Origin: Septoria linicola
Taxonomy: Eukaryota > Ascomycota > Dothideomycetes > Mycosphaerellales > Mycosphaerellaceae
Reading direction: 5' to 3'
Assembly: GCA_024114885.1 (NCBI GenBank)
Contig: CP099421.1
Span: forward strand, 2,852,001-2,916,000
DNA length: 64,000 nt
Below the pieces are notes generated by a model. The model searched no databases. It worked only from the letters and a program-made list of their open reading frames with translations, and was not told where the DNA came from. This document shows, piece by piece, positions 38,201 to 46,842 of the stretch (within the stretch, counting starts at the first letter, position 1; the number at the start of each line of letters is the position of its first letter). A program made the position numbers and the translations under genes.

Positions 38201-40660
38201 AGAGGCTAAAAGCTTAATTAGAGAAGTTAACGCTAAGCTTAGTAAAGAAGCCTATATCTAAATCGATATAGGCTCTTTATAAAAGTAGAAAAATTACTAG
38301 ACTTTACGCTAGAGAACCTATTATTACCTTAATTAAAACTTCTTCTATACTAAGCACTTTAGATAATAGCGATTCTATATAAGACTAAGAGTTACCTACG
38401 ATAGAGCTACTACTAGGTCTATAGCGCCGCTCGCTAATTATTAGAGAGGATAATACTAGAGCTAAGCTAGAGAGCGACTTAGAGCTTAATCTACGCTACT
38501 AGGCTTATACGAAGAATAGTATTACCTCTAAGGTCTACTACTATATAATTATTAGTAGTACTCTCGAAGAGGTTAATAATATCTAGGAGAAGAAGAAGAT
38601 AGCTAAGAGCTATACTTTAATTAATATTCCTCTATACCTTAGCTAGCCTCTTTATAAAGAATATACGACTAAGATAGGTAATACTATAGGTTTAAAGCTA
38701 CTAAGGATAGCTAAAGCGATATATACTCTCTACTAGCGTATTATTTAGATAGGTAGTATAGCTAATCTCTAAGCTCTTATTATCTAGAATACTTAGAATC
38801 GAATATAGTTTAAACTAGAGGCGAATACTTTCTTCTCTAAGCTAGTAGGACGTACTCGTTATAGTAAGAAGAATACTAATACTTAAGAATAGAGAACGAT
38901 ATTAACGCTCTAATATACGAGATAGGTAGAAGCTATCTTAGACCCTTTTAGTTTATAGTAACTAAAGTAGACTTAAAGGTTACTTCTAATATCTATTAGA
39001 AGGCTTAGGAGCTCTTAGACTATAATAGTAATAAGAGTACCTAGACTAATTATAGCTTCCTCTTTTCTTCTCTTTCTACTAGAGGCCTATTTTAGATTCT
39101 AGACTCTTTACTCGAAGCTATATAATAAGAGTTCGTACTATATCGATAGTATAATATAGCTATTAGTTAATATAGTTAGTTTTGTAGTATATAGTACTCG
39201 CTATCCTAATAGCTTCTTTACTAGTATCCTCTACTATAGCTATATTAGCTAGTTACTACTCTATATATAACTATTAAATATATAGCCTACCTATCTACTA
39301 CCTTTTATATCTTCGACGATAAGGCTAGTTCTAACTATCCTAATAGCTTCTAATATATTACCTTAAACGAGAATATATTACTTAAGAAGAAGAGCCTTAA
39401 TTAGGTTTAATTTACGATCTCTCTAGACGATACTAGTAATAGAGGACGACTTTTACTAACCTCTAATACGATTAGTAATAAGATCTTTAACTATAAGGAG
39501 GCGAAGCTACTAGTAAGGCGTATTATTACTAATAAGTAAAGCTATAGTATAGGCTTTATTAAGACTATATCTCTAGTAATTACTAATAATATAAAAGCTA
39601 ACCTTAATCTTAGTTAGAAGAATCCTTATACTAATATAGGCTCGCTAGTTATTTCGTACCTCTATATCCCTTAGTAGTATACTCGTATAGGTAAAGAGTA
39701 TTATATAATTCTAATAGTGTTTCTAGCCTATTCTAAAAGTTATACGCTAGATAAGTTACCTAATAGTAATTATATTAACGTTTCTATAGTCTATAGTATA
39801 TATCTCTATCGTAAGCGAATACTATTTATAGCTTTAGGCACTATATACTCTATACGAGCGATAAAACCTTTTACTATAGAGATACTATTAACTAGCCTAG
39901 GCTCGATTTCTAATACCTTAGTAGGCCGAGTTCTATAGATAGATTAGGTAGTAAATATAGAAATAAAGAAGCTCTTTAGTATAAGTAAGAAGGAGTTTAA
40001 GGTCTATATAGCTAAATAGTAGACTATAGCTAAAGCTTAATTCGCTACTACCTCTACTATAGTTATAGATATTAAGAAGTATATATTTAGCGAAGCTAGC
40101 TTTATAAGCGTAGGTAGTAACTTAGAAGTATTAGTATTAAAGAAGAGAGAGGCTATTTCTAAGAAGATCTCTAAGGATATAGTAGAAGAGTAACGTCTAG
40201 CGAATAATAACTAGATCTAAGAAGATATTTTTAGTAGTTATTATTAGAAAAGATAACTATTTAATAGGCCTTTAATTAAAAGTTTAATAGACTTTAATAG
40301 GAAAACTAGCTAGTTTTAAGCGATTCTAAGAAGGTTCTACGAGTAGTTAGGTATCTAGTTAGATACTAAGAAAGAGAGGATTAGTAAGGTAAAGGCCTAC
40401 CTATATACTATACTTAGTAACTTTAATATAAAAGTAAGATAGTAGCTCGTTTCTAAGATAGTAATATTTACTCTACTTAATTAATTTAATATTCTATAGT
40501 CCTAGTATAGGCTCTTAGTCCTAGAACTACTAGTTTAAGCTCGTTACTACTATTTAACCTATATATTATAAGACTATTACTCTCTAAATAGGTCTTGTTC
40601 TATAATAGCTACTCTTATACCTACCTAGAAGGTTAGTATTAGAGTAGTTATTATCTATTA
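35290..40660 (+). mobile_element. Gypsy R1, 3' part with accessory ORF and 3' LTR
   Basis: It continues R1 from 15,756 after the R2 insertion (ctagatagcttaaagcg corresponds to R2 23,645). It contains the integrase end, the repeat zone, the accessory frame (about 37,280-40,190, uninterrupted by Copia B), the purine tract near 40,370 and the 3' LTR at 40,382-40,660. It is more degraded than R2: many CG sites of R2 are TA here (for example R2 gaccggcgctttcgcc against R1 gactagcgcttttacc). The stretch 39,717-39,938 is the longest surviving open piece of the accessory frame and is not a gene of its own. Confidence 0.88.
40382..40660 (+). repeat. R1 3' LTR (279 bp)
   Basis: Same start (TAGTAAGGTAAAGGCC) and end (TTATTATCTATTA) as the R2 LTRs, with more transitions and a 1-bp length difference. 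No partner 5' LTR exists for R1 in the window. Confidence 0.85.
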
Positions 40661-40752
40661 ATATCTTACTAAGCCTAGTTAATACCTTAGGTACTTATAT
40701 CTATACCTATATATCTATATCTAATCTAACTATTTAGAATATATTCTTAATA
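40661..40752 (-). repeat. Copia LTR fragment next to R1
   Basis: atcttactaagcct...ttagaatatattcttaata matches the last 90 bp of the Copia A/B LTR, in the same orientation as the 8,010-8,286 copy, and ends in RIPed TTAACA. It abuts the R1 3' LTR directly, so R1 probably integrated inside a Copia LTR or was joined to one by recombination. Confidence 0.75.
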
Positions 40753-42440
40753 TCTCTCGTACTTTAGTAGCTATTATTTTTAGTAGAGGTAGACTAGAAG
40801 ACTATCTCTTTCGCTAGAGATATTCTACTAAAGACTCTCCTAGATACTCTTATTAATATACTACTAGATATCTCTAGTATCTTAGTAGATCTCGAGATCT
40901 TATAGGATAGAGGATTATACTAGATAATCTTAGCTTAGAAGGCGTTCGAGCTAGCGTATATAGTCTAATACTTAATAGATAATCTAGAATAATAGAAAGA
41001 GAATTATATTTAGACGTATCCTACTATTTATATAACGCTAGATATAGAAAGACTAGGTATTATTATACTATATTAAGTCGCTATTAGTATTATCCTCTAC
41101 GACTCTTAGCTCGTAGAAACTTTAAACTACTATAGTACTACGTACCTATTACTTACTTACGTAGTCTATAGACTAGCTAAGTATAGCTTTATTATCTAGA
41201 CTACCTTACGACTACTATATATAATTCTAGACCTCGTACGAGTACTCGTACTAATATCTAAGAAGTATCTTAATAGTAATAAAGCTAATTTAATTAGCTT
41301 AATTATAACTTCGTTCTCTCTAAAAGTAGCGCGAGATACGATAGAGCTATATAATCTACTATTAATTAAAGTATTAAATAGTCTCTTATCTTAGATAAAT
41401 AATAAGTTTAGGTAGAAGTATAATATAAACTACTCTATATCGTCGTAAGTAGTATAGTCGTATCTCTAACCTTAGTTCTATAGGATATTACGTCTAAGTA
41501 TAACGTTAGTATATTTTTAATTAGCCTATTAGATCTCTAGTCTACTCGCGACTAGCTATACTCTTCCCTAGCGCTTTAGTAAGTTTATAGTATAAGGCTT
41601 TAGGTCGTTAAATATAGGCTATACTAGTTATAATTCTAAGTAGCTATAATAAACTTATAGGTTCTAGCTCGCTTAGTAGCTATTAAGAGTATAAGCTACG
41701 TATCGACTAGTATCTTAGGCGTTCTAGTATATATATTAACGCTACCCTATTCTCTAGTAGAGGCTCTATTAATAGTATAGATATCGTAGTTTACTTTAAT
41801 CGTAATAAAGCTCTCGAGTATAAAGCGTTCTACTTTATAAAGTCTAGAAGTATATTTAGCTACGACTCGTATCTAGTAATTAAGCCTAGTAATAAATAGT
41901 AGCTAGTATACCTATAGCTCTAGTTACTAGGACTAGTATATTTAGCCTTTCTAGTATAGTTACTTTATAAAGCTAGTAAAAAGATCGCTAGCTATATAGG
42001 TATAGTATACTATAAAGTATCTCTTTAGAGTTATAAGTAAGACTATAGTTATAGTACTAGCTATCTATTATACTTAGTACTTATATTCTTAGATTCTAAG
42101 CCTATTCTTAGTATTATAGTTATACTAACTATAGCGCTAAAAGAGAATCGAGCTTTTCGAAATTCTATAGGAACTTAGAGCGTACTATCTCTACTAGTAT
42201 ATAGGTTCGTAAGGCTTACTAGATATAACTAAAGTAGTATCTAGCTATTATAATTAAAAAAGAAAACCTAAGAATATCTATCGATTTCTTATAAGTAGAT
42301 ACTTCGATAACTATTCTAGTCTAAAGCTAGTCGTAACGAAACTATAAGTATTTCTATTAACTATATAGTATCTAAACTAACTATTTACTAGATATCGATA
42401 GCGGTCTAATAAGGACTTACTTATTATATTACTATAATAC
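40753..42440. repeat. Strongly RIPed segment of unknown origin
   Basis: Composition is as in the transposon block, with more CG retained. A plus-strand frame from about 41,540 to 42,300 reads as protein-like text with TAG/TAA only at plausible Gln/Trp sites (for example SIFSYDSYLVIKPSN near 41,850). I find no transposon motif or terminal repeat. It may be a RIPed host gene or the distal part of an unrecognised element. Confidence 0.4.
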
Positions 42441-42960
42441 GAGATATTAACGCACTAATTAACGAAGTTTAGGATTTAATTACTAGGTTTGGCGCTAAGA
42501 AAACCTAGTACCCCGGCTGTCTCAGAGTGACAGTGACTAGCTTCGGTATAGGAAGTGTTCGCACGATATATTACGAGTATCCGGATGGTCCTCATCGAGG
42601 CGAACGTTACACCTTTTCTAAAGAGATGACTACTGTCGATCCTAAGAATCATTCCATGACGTTTTAGGTCCGCAGACTAGACTACCCCGACATAGTAGCT
42701 TTTGGTACAAATGCTTTGGAGTCTTTGGACGGGAGCAAAACCCGATTTACGTGGGGTGCAGAAGGAAGTCCATTGCCGGAAGAATATATGAGCGTCCTAC
42801 GGCAGGGCTTGTCCGGTCGTTTCGACAGTTTGATCCTAGCTATGGCAAAGCATGTGGAGTAGGGAGACGACGTTAGAGACTTGTTCTGATATCTTGACGG
42901 ATTGGCTGGTATATCTAGTGTCAAGATAGGTGCCGGCAGAAGACGTCGCTAAGGAGCCGT
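42440..42960 (+). pseudogene. Broken host gene straddling the RIP border
   Basis: One plus-strand frame (codon positions as at 42,515) runs from inside the RIPed zone into normal-composition DNA. It includes GCLRVTVTSFGIGSVRTI, YYEYPDGPHRGERYTFSKE and SKTRFTWGAEGSPLPEEY, all protein-like. It is interrupted by TAG at 42,470, 42,506, 42,665 and 42,860, TGA at 42,887 and TAA at 42,950. The TAG codons fit CAG or TGG changed by RIP. I do not recognise the family, and no start or end can be assigned. It looks like a single-copy or duplicated gene mutated because of its position next to the repeats. Confidence 0.6.
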
Positions 42961-44597
42961 GTCCAACTGTGCTGTTGTGTGACGCTCGAGTAGTTCAACC
43001 TGCGCACTATTCAGCCAAGTAGTGGACCGCTTGCGTATGGCAGAGGTCCGTGTCTATACGGAAGGTGTATATCAAGGTGTTGTAGCAGATAAGCGTTAGA
43101 GGCCCCGGTCAGATGGACATCTAATTGCGAGTCAGGCTATGCGAGGTAGCTGTAGTAATTCCTGCCATAGTGCTCGGGTAGGGCTGCGACAATGCCCAGT
43201 GCGAGCTACATTGTGTAGTGCGGTCCGTGTGACCGCCTAGTAGAAAGTGATGAGCTGCATATGTTCAAGTTTCCCGCTCAAGCAAGTAGGCGATCATCGA
43301 ACATCAAGTAGTTAGCAGAATGATCTAACGGGCAAAGGCTACGCTTGGCACTGCGTGTGGCTGCCATGCGCGTTGATAACGACGCAGGTCTGCCGCCAGA
43401 CTTGCGCCCTGATGAATGTGCCTGGCCAAACGACGAAGAGGTCACAGATCTGAATATCTGGTCAACACGCCTCTATTTCGATCATGAACGTATCATAATG
43501 GAGAGTCGACATTTCTCTGCCAATGGTTGGTAAAGTTTAAAAGGAGGCGTGATGTCGGACGCTGAAACGGATACCGCTCATCACGTGTAGCTGCAACGGC
43601 GACGTGTCCTGGAAGCCCAGCCGGTATACAGCTCTTGGTTCGGACGCTGGAATGTTCCAGATAGTACACGTTTGCCATTGTTGCATCTTGCTAGCGAGGC
43701 CTGCGCCGTACGCAGCCTTTCCGAGCAGCGTGCTGCGTTCGGAAGTGATATGCTGTGCCAAGGTTAGAGGTAAACCCCACCAGAGGGTGATATCGTCCTC
43801 CAAGTCGTGCGTGAGGTGCAGGGAGCGCACTTGGCTTGAGAAGAAATACCATGAGCATCAAGACTGCATACATAGCAGAGTACAAATATCGGATAGGAGA
43901 GCAAGGTCAAAGGCACGCGGAGCTACTCCCTTTTAGGCGAGGATGCGCAACGCGACCCAAGTAAAGCCGGCTAACAATTCGATACGAGGCTGCGGTGCCT
44001 GTCCGCAATTAGGTGTACCAATGGCATCAAGGCTACGACAGCCAGATACGTCGTGTCATTTTGCAGTTGCCGCTGTGCCGCAAAATGAGAATACCCATCA
44101 AAGGAGATCAGAGCATTACTGACATCGTGTCCAGCCATGGTAGAACAAAGGGAACACAACGGTAACCGATACATCTACCAGGATCATCAATCCCGTGGGG
44201 ATGCCGCTGACAAGTACACCTCTGTTTATTTAGTCACGCATACTAGAGCATTTCCGTTTCAGCATTCAAACAAGGTCCGCTTCGTAATGTGAAACAAGGT
44301 AACACTCCGAATGCTAGACAATCATGTCTATGCTGTCCGCTACTTTGCTGTGCTTCATGCAATTCGTGATAGCCCGGCCTAGCTCTGGTCTCCACTACGG
44401 GATGTAGAGCCGAATACACAACTCATTTCGGCCTCGTGTTTAGATGTTCTCGAGCCCGTATAAGTCTGCAACCGCTGCGAGCCAGAAATTACACCTGGCA
44501 TATAGATAGCACGCGTCCTCGCTCAACTCGCCCTTGCCCTTGCACCCACTCCTTGTCACTCTTTTACTTTGCTTCACTTTAGCAACAAACAAACAAA
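42961..44597. other. Gene-poor strip right of the transposon block
   Basis: Normal composition but no convincing gene. A 62-codon plus-strand frame at 43,345-43,533 (begins MALRVAAMRVDNDAGLPP, ends FSANGW) has protein-like composition and could be an exon of a degraded gene, but no splice partners or homology are recognisable. Other short frames on both strands overlap one another and look like chance. The last 200 bp, CT-rich with a CAAACAAAC leader, should be the promoter and 5' UTR of the next gene. Confidence 0.5.
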
Positions 44598-46106
44598 ATG
44601 TCTTCCTTCTCTGCCTCCACTCTGGTGATGCTGCTCGGCGCGAGCACTGCATTCGCTCAGGCCCAGTACCCTAACGCTGCAGCTGGTGGTGATGCTTGCG
44701 CCACTGCCTGTGTCACGGCATACCGCGCCTGCCAGGGCGGTCCAGACGCCAACCAGTCTTTCTGCGCTTCTCAATTGGCTAGCTGTGTTGGATACGTTCC
44801 CTTCGACAACAGCGGCTCGTTCGTCACCCCTACGGCTTGCTCTGCTACCGCCACTGCGACACTATACAGCTCTGCTGCTCCAACACACGGAGCAGGCGGT
44901 GATTCCTGCGCCACTGCCTGCGTCACGGCATACCGCGCCTGCCAGGGCGGTCCAGACGCCAACCAGTCTTTCTGCGCTTCTCAATTGGCTAGCTGTGTTG
45001 GATACGTTCCCTTCGACAACAGCGGCTCGTTCGTCACCCCTACGGCTTGCTCTGCTACCGCCACTGCGACACCATACAGCTCTGCTGCTCCAACATACGG
45101 AGCAGGCGGCGACTCCTGCGCCTCGGACTGCGTGACCAAGTTCCGCACATGCCAGAGCGACCTGAGCAACACTCGCGCTCAATGTGCTTCCGACCTTTCT
45201 ACCTGTGTCGGATATATCCCATTCGATAATAGCGGCTCATTCGTCACTCCAACCGCCTGCTCCAAGACCGCGACTGCGACACCATACAGCTCTGCTGCTC
45301 CAACATACGGAGCGGGCGGTGACTCCTGCGCCTCGGACTGCGTGACCAAGTTCCGCACATGCCAGAGCGACCTGAGCAACACTCGCGCTCAATGTGCTTC
45401 CGACCTTTCTACCTGTGTCGGATACATCCCATTCGATAACAGCGGCTCTTTCGTCACTCCAACCGCCTGCTCCAAGACCGCGAGCGCCACCGCCACTACC
45501 ACTCAATCTGGCTCTGCTGCTCCAACATACGGAGCGGGCGGTGACTCCTGCGCCTCGGACTGCGTGACCAAGTTCCGCACATGCCAGAGCGACCTGAGCA
45601 ACACTCGCGCTCAATGTGCTTCCGACCTTTCTACCTGTGTCGGATATATCCCATTCGATAACAGCGGCTCTTTCGTCACTCCAACCGCCTGCTCCAAGAC
45701 CGCGAGCGCCACCGCCACTGCCACTCAATCTGGCTCTGCTGCTCCATCATACGCGAAGACCACTGGTGCCGTTCCACACCCTTCGGCCACTGGCTCTTTC
45801 TCCAGCTGCGCTGCCAACTGTGTCACAGCTTTCCGCACCTGCCAGAGCAACCTCAACAACACCCGCGCCCAATGTGCTTCTGACCTCGCTACCTGCGTTG
45901 GATACAACCCATTCGACAACAACGGCACTTTCGTCACCCCAACCTCTTGCGCTGGCGGTATGGGCGGCATGGGTGGTATGGGTTCGGGCAACAAGACTGC
46001 CACCGCTACGATGTCGCGACCCGCAGTCTACACTGGTGCAGCAGCTATCAACCTCGGTGGTCCTCTTGCCGCCCTGGCTGCTGGTGCCGTTGCACTCATG
46101 ATCTAA
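44598..46106 (+). CDS. Secreted GPI-anchored protein with six Cys-rich modules
   Basis: This intronless gene encodes 502 residues and starts in a good context (caaacaaacaaaATG). The N-terminus (about residues 1-20, ending STAFA) is a signal peptide. The C-terminus is a GPI signal: small residues, then a hydrophobic tail ending LAALAAGAVALMI. Between them lie six modules of 70-86 residues, each with six Cys in the order C-x3-C-x6-C-...-C-x6-C-...-C and the signature CVGYxPFDNxGxFVTPTxC. Modules start near 44,691, 44,901, 45,111, 45,321, 45,543 and 45,801. Modules 1 and 2 differ at only about 6 of 210 bases, and modules 3-5 are nearly identical. Ser/Thr/Ala linkers separate the modules, and N-glycosylation sites (NQS, NNT) recur. 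A cell-wall or surface role is inferred; the spacing is unlike eight-Cys CFEM. Repeat copy number may vary between strains. Confidence 0.88.
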   Translation: MSSFSASTLVMLLGASTAFAQAQYPNAAAGGDACATACVTAYRACQGGPDANQSFCASQLASCVGYVPFDNSGSFVTPTACSATATATLYSSAAPTHGAGGDSCATACVTAYRACQGGPDANQSFCASQLASCVGYVPFDNSGSFVTPTACSATATATPYSSAAPTYGAGGDSCASDCVTKFRTCQSDLSNTRAQCASDLSTCVGYIPFDNSGSFVTPTACSKTATATPYSSAAPTYGAGGDSCASDCVTKFRTCQSDLSNTRAQCASDLSTCVGYIPFDNSGSFVTPTACSKTASATATTTQSGSAAPTYGAGGDSCASDCVTKFRTCQSDLSNTRAQCASDLSTCVGYIPFDNSGSFVTPTACSKTASATATATQSGSAAPSYAKTTGAVPHPSATGSFSSCAANCVTAFRTCQSNLNNTRAQCASDLATCVGYNPFDNNGTFVTPTSCAGGMGGMGGMGSGNKTATATMSRPAVYTGAAAINLGGPLAALAAGAVALMI

Positions 46107-46315
46107 GCATACCGCGGAACACGATGCATAGCCAGACGTGGCATCTTGATAAGGTGGATTGGTAGAACACGCTTATAGTATTCAGTACATCAGTGTATTT
46201 CTGCGAGCCATTAGCCGTTTGCAAACTCACACTCTTTCGATTCTTCCAATTTTCATCTCCACTCTCCGAGCCACTGCCTCTTGCCCGGGGCGTTGATGAA
46301 CTCTTTGCATTTGGT

Positions 46316-46732
46316 CTACTGCTGACCCTGTACAGTGGTGCCATCGAAACGCGCCTGGTCGCCAGCATGATCTAGGCCTTCGAGCGTGGTGTACGTCGCA
46401 AACTGCCACTCGCCGTCCGTTCTCTTTCGCCAGACTGATCTACACACGAACTGACGAACTATGTCTCGCGCATCGGTAGACTCGCTTCCACGGACGTGCT
46501 TCCACCAAGCCGCATAGTCTACGATGTCATTGAAAGTGCCCGCTCCTGGCAGTGGAACGTAAACGTGAAAGCCTTGTGAAGCCCACGCCCATGGAGGCTG
46601 TGAAGTGTCAAACTGGCAGTTGTTGATCGCGTCAATCAAGGCTTGCTGGCGCGACTCAATATGTACCTCTATCGCTCTATGCTGCGGAGAGACTGGAGCC
46701 GTAGATTACCCATTATCTGTGGTCGTAGACAT
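46316..46732 (-). pseudogene. Small unrecognised protein gene with upstream nonsense codon
   Basis: A clear minus-strand frame runs from an ATG at 46,732 to a TAG at 46,316-46,318, but codon 9 is TAA (46,706-46,708, GGG-TAA-TCT). From the next ATG (46,639) 107 residues remain: MIDAINNCQFDTSQPPWAWA, GTFNDIVDYAAWWKHV, then EWQFATYTTLEGLDHAGDQA. The text between the TAA and 46,639 (VHIESRQQALIDAINN) is also protein-like, so the longer form was probably ancestral and CAA became TAA, a RIP-type CpA change. It could still be translated from 46,639. It has many Trp and aromatic residues and looks like a small globular cytoplasmic protein. The family is not recognised. Confidence 0.55.
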
Positions 46733-46842
46733 GATTGCAATTCAATGCTCGTCCGTGCTGACATCAGCAGGAAAGTTGTGGGAAGGGGAACATGATGTCA
46801 ACTTCAAGATGGGTCTCTGGGACACCATAACTTTCGATTGCC

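Larger units (their letters stand above)
1090..42490. repeat. 41-kb RIP-degraded transposon block
   Basis: The whole interval is TA- and CTAG-rich. CpA and its complement TpG are almost absent outside 25,935-32,233 and parts of 16,000-25,900, while CpG persists in places. Paired copies inside the block (R1 against R2, Copia A against Copia B) differ mainly by C-to-T and G-to-A transitions, the classic product of ascomycete repeat-induced point mutation. Where CAA, CAG, TGG or CGA codons are expected, TAA, TAG or TGA stand instead. Because ATG contains TG, start codons are also erased, which explains the near absence of conventional open frames. The block contains at least five retrotransposon copies in a nested arrangement, detailed separately. 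Confidence 0.95.

Noticed and set aside
39717..39938. 73-codon open frame inside the RIPed block
   Set aside because: It is the R1 counterpart of the piece at 34,345-34,557, not an independent gene.
1090..42490. Starship-type giant element or CRISPR-like array
   Set aside because: No tyrosine recombinase (captain) frame at either end, no cargo genes, and the repeats seen are LTRs or element duplications; regular spaced arrays are absent.
44686..46101. Long open frames on the other frames and the minus strand across the GPI protein gene
   Set aside because: They are shadows of the repeated, GC-rich modules; the main frame has the signal peptide, the Cys pattern and the GPI tail.
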